Source: UBA1413 sp964461455 (GTDB lineage Bacteria; Bacteroidota; Bacteroidia; Bacteroidales; Prolixibacteraceae). From it: a stretch of 64,000 bases of DNA. Made by a program: the position numbers and the translations under genes. This document shows, piece by piece, positions 52,750-62,498 of this stretch. How positions within the stretch are numbered: the stretch's first letter is position 1; the number at the start of each line of letters is the position of its first letter. Under the pieces are notes generated by a model. That model worked only from the letters and a program-made list of their open reading frames with translations, did not search any database and was not told the DNA's origin. The stretch is taken from contig CAYWUJ010000005.1 in the NCBI GenBank assembly GCA_964461455.1, forward strand, positions 1 through 64,000, in the 5' to 3' direction.

Positions 52750-53750
52750 AACCATCACGGCAATATGGACTGATTTTTCTCCTCATTCTCCTTTCCCGGA
52801 GCCTGCCAGCCCAGGATACCGGTTTTTCACAGTTTTATTCCAATCCGCTTTATCTGAATCCTGCCTTCGCGGGTTCCCTGGGAGTTCCCAGGATTAATAT
52901 GCATTACCGTGACCAGTGGCATGGCCTCCCCGATGCTTATGTCACCCAGTCTGTTTCCTTCGATATGCCAGTAGAGAAACTCCATGGCGGAATCGGGATC
53001 AACCTGGTCAGGGATGCCCAGGCCGGCGGACTGCTTAACACCCTGCAGGCCGGCCTCATTTACACCTCGCTCATCCGCCTGTCTGAAAAACTGATGCTTT
53101 CAGGGGCCCTGGAAATGGGATATCACCGGAATTATATCGATTGGGGGGGATTGGTCTTTGCCGACAACGTGGATCCTTATAACGGGGAATACCGCCCCAC
53201 GGCAGAGACTCCCCCAGGAGACCCCACCTTCCATTTCACCGATTTTTCCACCGGGGTCCTGCTCTTCGGAGAACGGATGTTTGCCGGCATGGCCATTCAT
53301 CACCTCTCCCGGCCGGCACAGTCGTGGTACCGGAATCCGGAAATGGGGGAGCGGCTCAACCGCAGGTACTCCCTCCATTTTGGCACCCGCATACCGGTAC
53401 ATGGCCATGGCTACTACAGGAAGACCTTCGATCTCTCGCCCCAGGTGGTCCTCATGCAGCAGGGCCCTTACAGGCAGTTCAACTACGGCATGCTGGCCAA
53501 TTACAGGGGATTTACCGGGGGCGCTTGGTTCCGCCAGGACCAGGCATTCCATTACGACGCCCTGATTTTCCTGGTCGGATTCATGAAAAAACGCTGGCAC
53601 TTCACCTACAGCTATGACTTTACGGTATCGGGACTGGGAGCACGGTCAGGAGGCACCAGTGAAATCTCCCTGGCTTTCCTGCTCAAAGAGTTGTCACGGC
53701 ACACGGCATTCCCCTTCTACCGCCCTTATCAGGATAACATTGGAGAGTAG
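52746..53750 (+). CDS. PorP/SprF-family type IX secretion outer-membrane protein
   Basis: A 334-residue protein with signal peptide (FLLILLSRSLPAQ). It has the PorP/SprF hallmark FSQFYSNPLYLNPAFAG at about residues 27-43, the RDQWHGLPDAY segment, repeated beta-strands of an outer-membrane barrel and the closing aromatic strand WHFTYSYDFTVSGLG. SprF-like proteins are paired with particular large type IX secretion cargos and help place them on the cell surface. Here the convergent neighbour is exactly such a CHU_C-ended giant protein. It also overlaps the GH127 stop by 4 bp. Confidence 0.92.
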   Translation: MKPSRQYGLIFLLILLSRSLPAQDTGFSQFYSNPLYLNPAFAGSLGVPRINMHYRDQWHGLPDAYVTQSVSFDMPVEKLHGGIGINLVRDAQAGGLLNTLQAGLIYTSLIRLSEKLMLSGALEMGYHRNYIDWGGLVFADNVDPYNGEYRPTAETPPGDPTFHFTDFSTGVLLFGERMFAGMAIHHLSRPAQSWYRNPEMGERLNRRYSLHFGTRIPVHGHGYYRKTFDLSPQVVLMQQGPYRQFNYGMLANYRGFTGGAWFRQDQAFHYDALIFLVGFMKKRWHFTYSYDFTVSGLGARSGGTSEISLAFLLKELSRHTAFPFYRPYQDNIGE

Positions 53751-53865
53751 CCCTCTTTTACTGAAGGCCTGATTATTCCGGAAGCAGATCCCCCACCCGG
53801 TATCCCGTTGGAGTGACCTTACGGCTTTTCTCATCTTGGGGAGGAGGCATCAGGCCTGAAGAATC

Positions 53866-56800
53866 CTACCTGACCAGGACCACCTGTCCCTTCCGGGAGT
53901 GAGAAAATCCCTGAACATCAACATAGTCCGCCTTCCAGATGTAATTGCCCATGGGGGCCTCCCGGCCGTTACGGGTTCTTCCGTCCCACGGATGATCAGC
54001 GGAGTGTGACTCGAAGATCATCTCTCCCCAACGGTTAAAGATTTGCATATGGAAGCGGGTGGGATCCACCCCCAGTGTAAAGGGAATGAAAGTCCGGTTC
54101 CCGGGAATGTCGCTGTGTGGCCGGAAAGCATTGGGAGCATGGACATTATAGGGTAAAACATCAACATACAGCGATGCTGTATCCCTGCACCCCATTCCGG
54201 AAACAGCTTCCAGAAAAACCTCGTATTGTCCGACTTTTTCATAGGTATGGTGAGGGTGCTCCACACTAGAAAAACCGCCATCCCCGAAATTCCAGTGGTA
54301 CTTCTCTCCTGACTCGGTCAGGTTGGTGAATGAGAGGTCGGCCTGCTGCAGCAGAGCCACAGGATAATCGACGCTGAACCCGGCCAACGGGGTCCTGTAA
54401 ATCTTAACCATCTCTTCCATGATGAACCCGGTTCGGCAACCAGTCACCGGATTGGTAATCAGCAGGCTGACATCATAAAACCCCGGTTGGTTATAGCTAT
54501 GAACAGGAAATTGATCCTGGCTGGTGATGCCATCCCCGAAGTCCCATTCAAAAGTGAGGGCATCGTGGACATTCAGCTTCCCTGAAAACCGGATGATATC
54601 AGAGTCACAGGCCTGGCTGCGGTCGGTGGTCATGGTAAAATCAGGCGCGGCACCAAAGGGAAGAATGATAGAATCCCCGGTACAGCCATTCTCACTCACC
54701 TGAAGAGAAACATAGGGCTGGCCGGCACCAAAGGGGGCAAACGACACCCTGGCCCGGTTCCAGTCCGTCAGGTCAAAAGAACAATGGCCAAAATCCCATT
54801 CCAGAGTGGCTGCCGGAGATGCGTTTCCGGTGTATAAAACTTCCCGGCTGTACCCTTTACAGGGATCACCAGGATCATCGACAAAGCGGAATCCCGATGT
54901 CGGAATCTGAAAAAGAGCGCTCTTCAGGGTATCCATGACCACACAATTCTGTGCCGTGGTCAGCGCATACCCGAAAGTGTAGTGGCCCCACCCGGGAACG
55001 GTGAATTGTGCAGATCTCTCCTTTTTTTCCGTGAAGAGAGCCCCTGCCGGAGGTTGGCAACTCCATGAATAGGACTTGATGCTCCAGGCTCCTTCCTCTC
55101 CTGTTACCACGGCCTCCAAACTTCCTGATTTTTCTCCGCATATCAGACGCTCACCATCGATCATCACTTCAGGCACCGGAAAGAAGGAAAGCTGCAGGGA
55201 ATCTTCTGCCCCGCAGCCAAAACGGTCAAAAGCGGTCACATGATAATTGCCCGGAGTGGACACGGTAATATCCCGGGAGGTCTCCCCGGTGCTCCACAGG
55301 TAGGAGGAGAAAAGGCCTTCCGGGGAGATTATTTTCTCATGTGGGCATCCCAGTGTATCATTTCCGATGGAGGTAACCGGATTGCTGACATCGACGAAGA
55401 TGGAGTCCTTCTGCAGACAACCGTCAATGGTGGAGGCCACCACCCGGTACCACCCTTTCCTGTTGACCGTAATCTCCTGCAGGGTATCCTTACTCCCCGT
55501 ACTCCACGCATAATCGTCGAAATAAGGACCGGCATCCAGGACCAGAGGAGACCCTTCACAGATAACGATGGAATCGCCGTTGAAACTCAGGTTGGGCTTG
55601 GTCTCCAGGCCATCGCTCAGGTCGAGGACGAGATTCAGGTTAAAACCCACACCATAGCCGTAAGCTTCATATCCCCCATACCCATAAACATAGGCAATAA
55701 ACCCGCGGTCCGATCTGATATTCTGCAAACGGTGGTTTCCCGCAGTTATGGGAATGGCGGCACTGGCGTATTTACCATTGCTGTAGGACCGGAAATACCC
55801 GGCTGAAACCGGAGATCCGTCAAGATATATATTCCCGGCATCAGCGGCAGGGATTACGATGTTGACAAAATACTCCCTGACTTCTGTCGATTGATAGGCC
55901 ACGAAGGTGACATCATTCCGTGCCTGACTCACGGGACTCAGGATCAACATGAAACCATCGGCATTACGCACATTGTCGTTGCTTTTGGACTGGCTGTACT
56001 GGGAAACCAGGATGGGTTTGTCAGAAGTGATCCGTGTCGGGGCATTCAACGTGAATTCATAGAATTCTCCCTTGTTCAAGGTGGACTGGCGAACATTTCC
56101 GAGGTAAAATGTGGTGTGGTCGCTGGCGGCCATCACCCTGAAGAAGTCTCTGCTTCTTCCGTATAAAGGAACGGTGTAGTATTCCCTGCCCCAGGTTTTT
56201 ACTGGCGGCATCTGTTCATACATGTGGTCCCACCCCCCCGTGGCCGATAAAGGGATCGTGGTACTGAGAGACCCCGAATAAACGGCGATTGGTTTATCGG
56301 CAGAGATGTGACTTCCTGTAAGGTCTCCGGCCAGCGACTGCACCTGGTAGAGCTCCCCTTTGTTGAGAACTACCGTAAAAGGCTCCCCCATTCTGGCTGC
56401 TCCATCGGGTTCCGCCGTAGGCGTCACTTCCACCTTCGTGGAATCGGCAGAAGCCACTATAACAAATTCGCTGTTTCTTCCGTGATCAGGGTTTTGGTAA
56501 TCAACGTGGGGCGTATAACACATGGCATAATGGTCAGTGCCCAATGATCCCAAGGGGTACATGACCGCCACGTCGGAGGAATTCCTGTCACGGTTCAGCA
56601 AATAGAGGTTTACGGGCTGGTCGGAAATCAGGTGCAATCCCAGGGGAAGGATCCTTTCCGATCCTGTGGGTTCCACTTCAGAAAAGGGAATTCTTAACTG
56701 CAGGGCACTGTTTGGCAAAACGCTGTAGGTCTGATTGTTATAGGGGAGAGGGGATTTCCCGATAAATAACTGAAAATTGGCTCCAACCCGCGAGGATACC

Positions 56801-56970
56801 GTCAGCTCCACATAGTGGTCAATCGTATTTCTTCCCTCCATGAAGCCAAACCAAAATTCAGTTCCTTCGGTAGAGCGGTGACAACGGGGATCTGTGCCAC
56901 TCCCCCGTGAAACCACGGAGATCATCAGCAATCCTGCCCACAAGGCAAAAACCCCCCATACTTTACTCAT
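53866..56970 (-). CDS. Large surface protein: IgGFc-binding N-terminal domain, PKD domains, CHU_C type IX sorting domain
   Basis: A 1034-residue exported protein. A signal peptide is followed by an IgGFc-binding-like domain at about 30-445 (STEGTEFWFGFMEG, LHLISDQPVNLYLLN, ISADKPIAVYSGS), named for a domain of human FcGBP. Two or three Ig-like repeats with the SYLWSTGETSRDI pattern lie at about 465-600. PKD domains follow with WDFGDG near 809 and WNFGDGG near 893. The gliding-motility-type CHU_C C-terminal domain (NAFRPHSDIPGNRTF to the end) directs type IX secretion. It is probably the cargo of the convergent PorP/SprF protein. Adhesion or mucin-like glycan contact is an inference. Confidence 0.9.
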   Translation of the reverse strand: MSKVWGVFALWAGLLMISVVSRGSGTDPRCHRSTEGTEFWFGFMEGRNTIDHYVELTVSSRVGANFQLFIGKSPLPYNNQTYSVLPNSALQLRIPFSEVEPTGSERILPLGLHLISDQPVNLYLLNRDRNSSDVAVMYPLGSLGTDHYAMCYTPHVDYQNPDHGRNSEFVIVASADSTKVEVTPTAEPDGAARMGEPFTVVLNKGELYQVQSLAGDLTGSHISADKPIAVYSGSLSTTIPLSATGGWDHMYEQMPPVKTWGREYYTVPLYGRSRDFFRVMAASDHTTFYLGNVRQSTLNKGEFYEFTLNAPTRITSDKPILVSQYSQSKSNDNVRNADGFMLILSPVSQARNDVTFVAYQSTEVREYFVNIVIPAADAGNIYLDGSPVSAGYFRSYSNGKYASAAIPITAGNHRLQNIRSDRGFIAYVYGYGGYEAYGYGVGFNLNLVLDLSDGLETKPNLSFNGDSIVICEGSPLVLDAGPYFDDYAWSTGSKDTLQEITVNRKGWYRVVASTIDGCLQKDSIFVDVSNPVTSIGNDTLGCPHEKIISPEGLFSSYLWSTGETSRDITVSTPGNYHVTAFDRFGCGAEDSLQLSFFPVPEVMIDGERLICGEKSGSLEAVVTGEEGAWSIKSYSWSCQPPAGALFTEKKERSAQFTVPGWGHYTFGYALTTAQNCVVMDTLKSALFQIPTSGFRFVDDPGDPCKGYSREVLYTGNASPAATLEWDFGHCSFDLTDWNRARVSFAPFGAGQPYVSLQVSENGCTGDSIILPFGAAPDFTMTTDRSQACDSDIIRFSGKLNVHDALTFEWDFGDGITSQDQFPVHSYNQPGFYDVSLLITNPVTGCRTGFIMEEMVKIYRTPLAGFSVDYPVALLQQADLSFTNLTESGEKYHWNFGDGGFSSVEHPHHTYEKVGQYEVFLEAVSGMGCRDTASLYVDVLPYNVHAPNAFRPHSDIPGNRTFIPFTLGVDPTRFHMQIFNRWGEMIFESHSADHPWDGRTRNGREAPMGNYIWKADYVDVQGFSHSRKGQVVLVR

Positions 56971-56983
56971 ACCCCTAATGAAA

Positions 56984-57006
56984 CCCCTAAAATAGGGGCT
57001 TTTTTT
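56984..57006 (+). terminator. Plus-strand intrinsic terminator in the 5' leader of the minus-strand CHU_C gene
   Basis: CCCCTA, AAA loop, TAGGGG, then C and seven T residues (57000-57006). It works for rightward transcripts, opposite to the adjacent gene, whose start is 14 bp away. Confidence 0.55.
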
Positions 57007-57190
57007 CCAACATCAGGAGCATTCAGGGTAAAAACCTGAAAGTTAATGGCTATTTTTACGCTTCAGCAGAAAAAGGGGGTCCTTCATGATCACCAGGTAA
57101 TAATGGGCAGAAATTGTGGCTGAACAGATTAAACCAGCAAACGAAAGAAATGTCAAAACAGGATAGACCAAACTAAATTGTAACCGAGGT

Positions 57191-58363
57191 ATGAAAAAGA
57201 ACATTTTTCCACTGATCATGATTTTTATTTTTACGGCTTTAACAACCATGGCCCAGCAGGCCTTATGGGGAGGACCGGAAATCGTCTCTCCCGAAATTCA
57301 TAATGACAACAGCGTCACTTTCAGGCTGATGGCCCCCGATGCCCGGGAGGTGAAAATTTCAGGGGATTGGATGCCCTCTGAGGGATGGGTTCCCGGGTCG
57401 CAGCCCATGACGCGCGATGAAAAGGGAGTCTGGAGTTTCACCACACAGCCCCTGGGGTCTGACCTTTACAGCTACTGGTTCATTGTCGACGGACTCCGGA
57501 GTACCGATCCTGCCAATGTCTACATGATCCGCGATGTGGCCTCCGTTTTTAATGTTTTCATTACCGGGAACGGCAAGGGTGACCTCTATAAGGTGGGCGA
57601 TGTGCCCCATGGGAGTGTGACCCGCCGCTGGTATAACTCCCCGGGAAACGGCATGATGCGCCGGATGACCATCTACACCCCTCCCGGTTATGAGTCGGGA
57701 AAACGGAAATATCCCGTTCTCTATCTCCTCCACGGCATGGGAGGCGACGAGGAGGCCTGGATCGCCCTGGGGCGTACCGCCCAGATCCTCGACAACCTGA
57801 TTGCCCAAAAGAAAGCCACCCCCATGATCGTGGTAATGACCAACGGCAACGTCGCCCAGGAAGCCGCCCCCGGAGAATCGGCCCTGGGGTTCACCAAACC
57901 CACCATGCAACTCCCCCATACCATGGATGGCAAATTCGAGGAGACCTTCCCCGAGGTCATCGCCTTCATCGAAAGTAACTACCGGGTCATCAGAAAAAAA
58001 GAGTCACGCGCAATCGCCGGTCTCTCCATGGGCGGGTACCACTCCCTCCACATTTCACGTTACTACCCCGACACTTTCGGATATGTAGGCCTTTTCTCCG
58101 CCGCTATCCTTCCCAATGAGCAGGCCACCCCAAAAATTTACCAAAACCTTGATGAAACCCTGAAAACACAAATGGAAAAGGGGCTGAACCTTTACTGGAT
58201 CGGCATCGGAAAAACCGACTTCCTCTACAAAAACAACGTGGAATTCCGCGAAAAACTCGATGGCATGGGTTTCAAATATGCCTATCTGGAAACCGAAGGG
58301 GGCCACACCTGGACCAACTGGAGGGTTTACCTCAGCGAGTTCTCCAAACTGATTTTTAAATAA
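57191..58363 (+). CDS. Secreted CE1-type esterase with N-terminal CBM48-like domain
   Basis: A 390-residue secreted esterase. The signal peptide ends near TTMAQQ. An early-set (CBM48-like) domain spans about 35-120 (VTFRLMAPDAREVKISGDW). The alpha/beta-hydrolase domain has YPVLYLLHGMGGDEEAW, nucleophile S279 in GLSMGGYHS and catalytic H372 in EGGHTWTNW. This is the layout of feruloyl or acetyl-xylan esterases found in xylan-degrading Bacteroidota. It opens a four-gene degradative run with two GH3 genes and a type-B carboxylesterase. No consensus promoter was found in the 220 bp upstream. Confidence 0.88.
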   Translation: MKKNIFPLIMIFIFTALTTMAQQALWGGPEIVSPEIHNDNSVTFRLMAPDAREVKISGDWMPSEGWVPGSQPMTRDEKGVWSFTTQPLGSDLYSYWFIVDGLRSTDPANVYMIRDVASVFNVFITGNGKGDLYKVGDVPHGSVTRRWYNSPGNGMMRRMTIYTPPGYESGKRKYPVLYLLHGMGGDEEAWIALGRTAQILDNLIAQKKATPMIVVMTNGNVAQEAAPGESALGFTKPTMQLPHTMDGKFEETFPEVIAFIESNYRVIRKKESRAIAGLSMGGYHSLHISRYYPDTFGYVGLFSAAILPNEQATPKIYQNLDETLKTQMEKGLNLYWIGIGKTDFLYKNNVEFREKLDGMGFKYAYLETEGGHTWTNWRVYLSEFSKLIFK

Positions 58364-58373
58364 GTCCGCCAGT

Positions 58374-58397
58374 ATTGGGCAAATCAGCCCCAATTTT
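58374..58397 (+). terminator. Weak stem-loop between the CE1 and GH3 genes
   Basis: ATTGGGC (58374-58380) pairs with GCCCCAAT (58387-58394, one bulged C), then TTT. It may partly terminate or attenuate between the esterase and GH3 genes, which are only 40 bp apart. Confidence 0.4.
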
Positions 58398-58403
58398 AAT
58401 AAC

Positions 58404-60728
58404 ATGACGAACAAATTATATAAGAGAAAAAATATGCTCATTGAAAATCGGAACCCTAAGATGGTGGTCGCCATTATGGCCATCGTGATGGCCGGGTGTG
58501 CTGTTTCCCCGGTGCACAAGTCGGCCTTGCTTCAGTACGACAAAAAGATCGACGGGATCATAGCACAGATGACCCTGGAAGAAAAGGTGAATATGCTGCA
58601 CGCCAAGCACATGTTTGTTTCAGCAGGGGTGGAACGCCTTGGCATTGCCGATATGATTTATGCCGACGGTCCCTTTGGCATCAGGGAGGAGATGCAACCC
58701 GACGGGTGGATGCCCCTGGGTTGGGAAACCGACAAAGCCACTTTTTTTCCCACCGGGTCGGCCCTGGCGGCCACCTGGAGTCCTGAGCTGGCCTATGCCT
58801 ACGGAACCGGGATGGCCCGGGAAGCACGCCTGCGCGGTAAAGACATGATCCTCGGCCCGGCCATCAACATCCAGCGTATCCCCACAGGAGGAAGGACTTA
58901 CGAATACCTCAGCGAGGACCCGTTTCTCAGTGCCCGTCTGGCCGTGGGATATACCAAAGGGGTTCAGGAGAACGGAGCCGCGGCATGCCTCAAGCACTAC
59001 GCCCTCAACAACCAGGAAAATAACCGCGGAACCGTCAATGTGATCGTCGGGGAACGCGCCATGCATGAAATCTACCTCTCTCCCTTCCGGGCGGCGGTCG
59101 TGGAAGCCGATGCCTACGGGGTCATGGCCGCTTACAACAAGGTCAACGGATGGTGGTGCGCCGAAAATGACCTGCTGCTCAACAAGATCCTCCGCGACGA
59201 CTGGGGATTTGCCGGTATGGTGATCTCCGACTGGAGCGGCACACACAGCACAGTGAACTCCATTAAGCACGGCCTCAACGTGGAAATGCCCACCAAACAA
59301 TTTCTGGGCGACGCCCTGATCGATTCCGTAAGGGCGGGACTGGTCCCTGAAGAGGTGGTCAACCTGCGCGTCCGCGAGATCCTCCGCGTCAGAATGGCCA
59401 TCGATCCCATTCCCCCGGAAATGGCCAACAAGGAAGTCACCTCACAACCGCCACAGCAGAGAATCGCCTACGATGTGGCCTCCAAATCGATCGTTCTGTT
59501 GAAGAACGAGGGAGTCCTCCCCCTGAATCTCTCTGCCACACCGGTCATCGCGGTCATCGGGGCCAACGCTGAACAGACCATGGGGCAGGGCGGACTGGGA
59601 GCCGGGGTGAAAACCCTGTATGAGGTGACGCCCCTCGAAGGCCTCCAAAATAAAATCGGGGACCAGGCAGAGATCATCTATGCCAAAGGGTATGAGCCGG
59701 TGACCTACAGTTTCGGCAATATGTTCAGAAGAAGAACAGCCGAAGAAAGAGAGAAAGAGGCCCGCGAAAAGGAGGAAAAAGCAAAAATACTGTTACAGGA
59801 AGCCGTTGAAGTGGCTTCAAAAGCCGACATGGTCCTTTTCATCGGAGGAAACAACCGGGCTGTCGAGACCGAGGGCAGCGACCGCAGGGATATCAAACTG
59901 CCATCGGGCCAGGATGAGCTGATGACCGCGATAGCCCGCGTCAACCCCAACATCGTCACCGTGCTGACCAGCGGCGCCCCGAATGACCTCACCGTGGTGC
60001 AACCCCTCTCCAAAGCCCTGCTGATTTCCTGGTTCAACGGCACCGAAGGCGGTAACGCCCTGGCCGACGTCCTGACCGGTAATATCTCGCCCAGTGGCCG
60101 CCTGCCTTTTACCCTCCCCGTAAAACTGGAAGACTCCCCCGCCTATGCCCTGGGAAACTACCCGCAGGGTGCTAAAGGAACCGACGTATTTGCCGGACTG
60201 GTGGCACAAACCGGAAAAACGGAAAAACCGGATGAAAAAACCACGGAAAAAGATCTGAAAAATGATCCCAACACCGCCCTCTATTCTGAAGAATCGCTCG
60301 TGGGCTACCGATGGTTTGACACCAAAAACCTGCCCGTCATGTATCCTTTTGGCTACGGCCTTACCTACACGGAATTCGGATATGAAAACCTTACCACTGA
60401 CCGGGAAAAATACGGGAAAAACGATGTCATCAGACTCTCCCTGGAACTGAAAAACAGCGGTCGGGTTGCTGCCGACGAAGTGGTGCAGGTTTACGTGCAC
60501 CGTATCAACCCTTCCGTGGAATGGCCCTACAAAGAGTTGAAAGCCTTCGCACGCGAAACCCTGGCCCCCGGTGAAAGTAGAATCGTAACCCTCGAAATCC
60601 CCGTCAGAAGCCTCCAATACTGGGATGAAAAGCTCCAGGCCTGGAACGATGACCTCTGCAACATCGAATTACAGGCGGGCGCCTCGGCCCAGGACATCAA
60701 ACTCAAAAAACAAATCACCCTGAAGTAA
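58404..60728 (+). CDS. Glycoside hydrolase family 3 beta-glucosidase type, lipoprotein
   Basis: A 774-residue lipoprotein (lipobox IVMAGC). The GH3 barrel has the usual GRTYEYLSEDPFLSARL and KHYALNNQENNR, with nucleophile D276 in MVISDWSG. The alpha/beta sandwich with NNRAVETEGSDR includes an unusual Lys/Glu-rich helix (ERTAEEREKEAREKEEKAK-like, about residues 445-470), and a C-terminal fibronectin III-like domain starts near VIRLSLELKNSG. Beta-glucosidase or beta-xylosidase activity is likely. An internal ATG at 58434 is an alternative start that still keeps the lipobox. Confidence 0.92.
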   Translation: MTNKLYKRKNMLIENRNPKMVVAIMAIVMAGCAVSPVHKSALLQYDKKIDGIIAQMTLEEKVNMLHAKHMFVSAGVERLGIADMIYADGPFGIREEMQPDGWMPLGWETDKATFFPTGSALAATWSPELAYAYGTGMAREARLRGKDMILGPAINIQRIPTGGRTYEYLSEDPFLSARLAVGYTKGVQENGAAACLKHYALNNQENNRGTVNVIVGERAMHEIYLSPFRAAVVEADAYGVMAAYNKVNGWWCAENDLLLNKILRDDWGFAGMVISDWSGTHSTVNSIKHGLNVEMPTKQFLGDALIDSVRAGLVPEEVVNLRVREILRVRMAIDPIPPEMANKEVTSQPPQQRIAYDVASKSIVLLKNEGVLPLNLSATPVIAVIGANAEQTMGQGGLGAGVKTLYEVTPLEGLQNKIGDQAEIIYAKGYEPVTYSFGNMFRRRTAEEREKEAREKEEKAKILLQEAVEVASKADMVLFIGGNNRAVETEGSDRRDIKLPSGQDELMTAIARVNPNIVTVLTSGAPNDLTVVQPLSKALLISWFNGTEGGNALADVLTGNISPSGRLPFTLPVKLEDSPAYALGNYPQGAKGTDVFAGLVAQTGKTEKPDEKTTEKDLKNDPNTALYSEESLVGYRWFDTKNLPVMYPFGYGLTYTEFGYENLTTDREKYGKNDVIRLSLELKNSGRVAADEVVQVYVHRINPSVEWPYKELKAFARETLAPGESRIVTLEIPVRSLQYWDEKLQAWNDDLCNIELQAGASAQDIKLKKQITLK

Positions 60729-60776
60729 AGGTGAACCGTTAATAATCCTTATTTTCAACTCAATTCAACTAACCAT

Positions 60777-62456
60777 ATGACGACCAACCGAAGATCATTT
60801 TTCAAAACCGCGGGAGCCGGGGCAGCAGGCCTGGGCCTGGCTCCGGTACTTACTCTCCACTCCTGTGCCGCCACCGGAGAGGCATCAGCCACCGGCAATG
60901 ACGATCAGCAGCTCTTCATCGGTGATGATGTGGCCATTGCCGGCACCCGTTACGGCAAGGTGCAGGGTTTCCTGCTCCGGGGCATCTACAACTTCCGGGG
61001 AATCCCCTATGGTGCCGACACCGGGGGAAAGAACCGCTTCATGCCCCCGCAGCCCCCGGAACCCTGGGAAGGGATCCTTCCGGCGGTATGGTGGGGAAAT
61101 TCAGCCCCCCAGAACATGGACAACCGCTATGGCAATGCCTGGGCTTCATTTGTAGACCACTGGAATTATGACGATGTCAGCGAAGACTGCCTGCGGCTGA
61201 ACATCTGGACTCCCGCCCTCGATGACGGAGGCCTCAGGCCCGTGATGGTATGGCTCCATGGTGGCGGCTACACCAATGGCAACGGCATCGAGCAGGACGG
61301 TTACATGGGTGAAAACCTGAGCCGTCAGGGCAACATCGTTTTCGTCTCCATCAACCACCGCCTGGGACCCATCGGTTTCAGCGACCTCTCGGGAGTGGGA
61401 GGAGAGAAATATGCCTCCTCGGGAAACGCTGGTGCCCTCGATATGGTGGCTGCCCTGGAGTGGGTGCGCGACAACATCGCTGGCTTTGGCGGTGACCCGG
61501 GGAATGTGACCATCATGGGACAGTCGGGTGGCGGCGCCAAGGTATGCGTCCTGGCCGCCATGCCTGCAGCCCGTGGTCTCATCCACAAGGCGGTCCCCCT
61601 CAGTGGCAGCTCCACGGCAGCCCTCAACCCCGAATACTCACGGAAACTGGGCGAATATATCCTCAGCGAGGCAGGCCTTTCTTCTGCAGAGGTCGATAAA
61701 CTTCAGGAGATCCCCTGGAAGGAGTATCTCGGTATTGCCCAGGCCGCCGCCCGCAAGATGGCGGAAGCACAGCCTTCTCCCGGCATGCGGGGCGGCTTTG
61801 CCCCCGTGGCCGACGGCATCGTCCTGCCACAAGGAAAATTCTACAGCGACCCTGCCGGACTCTCCTCGGAAGTGCCTATGCTGATCTGCACCACCTTCCA
61901 TGAGTGGGGAATGGCACGTACCAACCCCGAAATCGAAGCCCTCACCGCCGAAAAAGCCATTGAGATGATGAAAGGAGGCAGCGGTTTCCGTGGTGGCTTC
62001 GGCGACAAGGCTGCGGAGGTCTATGAGGCCTACGCCCGCATCTTCCCGGAGGCCAAACCCGTGGAAGTCATGACCCTGGCCGCCAGCAACCGCAAAGGAG
62101 CCATAGAAACCGCCAATGCCAAAGCCGCACAGCCGGCACCCGTATACCTCGCCTGGTTCGGATGGGAACCACCCCTCTTCAGCAACCGCATGCGGGCTTT
62201 CCACTGCCTCGATATCTGCTTCTGGTACGCCAACACCGACCTGATGCTCACCCATACCGGCGGCGGTCAGCGCCCACGCGCCCTCTCCGAAAAAATGAGC
62301 GGCTCCCTCCTGCAATTCATGCGCAACGGAAATCCTAACGGGGCCGGACTTCCCGAATGGCCACGCTATACCCCTGAAAAGGGGGAAACCATGATCCTCA
62401 ACGATACCTGCGAGGTGAAAAACGACCCCGACAGGGAGGCCCGTCAGTTATTGTAA
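60777..62456 (+). CDS. Type-B carboxylesterase (para-nitrobenzyl esterase family) with Tat-type signal
   Basis: A 559-residue alpha/beta hydrolase. The N-terminus MTTNRRSFFKTAGAGAAGLGL has a twin-arginine-like motif (NRRSFF), so folded export is likely. The oxyanion HGGGY is at 161-165, the nucleophile S250 in GQSGGG, and the SEDCLRLNIW motif of the family near 133-142. The catalytic acid and histidine lie in the usual order (the FHCLDICFWYAN region near 480). Family members cleave acyl or aromatic esters. Between two GH3 genes it probably removes acyl decorations from the same glycan as the CE1 enzyme. Confidence 0.88.
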   Translation: MTTNRRSFFKTAGAGAAGLGLAPVLTLHSCAATGEASATGNDDQQLFIGDDVAIAGTRYGKVQGFLLRGIYNFRGIPYGADTGGKNRFMPPQPPEPWEGILPAVWWGNSAPQNMDNRYGNAWASFVDHWNYDDVSEDCLRLNIWTPALDDGGLRPVMVWLHGGGYTNGNGIEQDGYMGENLSRQGNIVFVSINHRLGPIGFSDLSGVGGEKYASSGNAGALDMVAALEWVRDNIAGFGGDPGNVTIMGQSGGGAKVCVLAAMPAARGLIHKAVPLSGSSTAALNPEYSRKLGEYILSEAGLSSAEVDKLQEIPWKEYLGIAQAAARKMAEAQPSPGMRGGFAPVADGIVLPQGKFYSDPAGLSSEVPMLICTTFHEWGMARTNPEIEALTAEKAIEMMKGGSGFRGGFGDKAAEVYEAYARIFPEAKPVEVMTLAASNRKGAIETANAKAAQPAPVYLAWFGWEPPLFSNRMRAFHCLDICFWYANTDLMLTHTGGGQRPRALSEKMSGSLLQFMRNGNPNGAGLPEWPRYTPEKGETMILNDTCEVKNDPDREARQLL

Positions 62457-62498
62457 TACTAAGAAGACTGCACCTTAACAACCTAATGATCATCCATT

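Noticed and set aside
53771..53858. Inverted repeat AGGCCTGA...TCAGGCCT between porP/sprF and the CHU_C gene
   Set aside because: Short 8-bp arms separated by about 70 nt and no T tract; likely chance.
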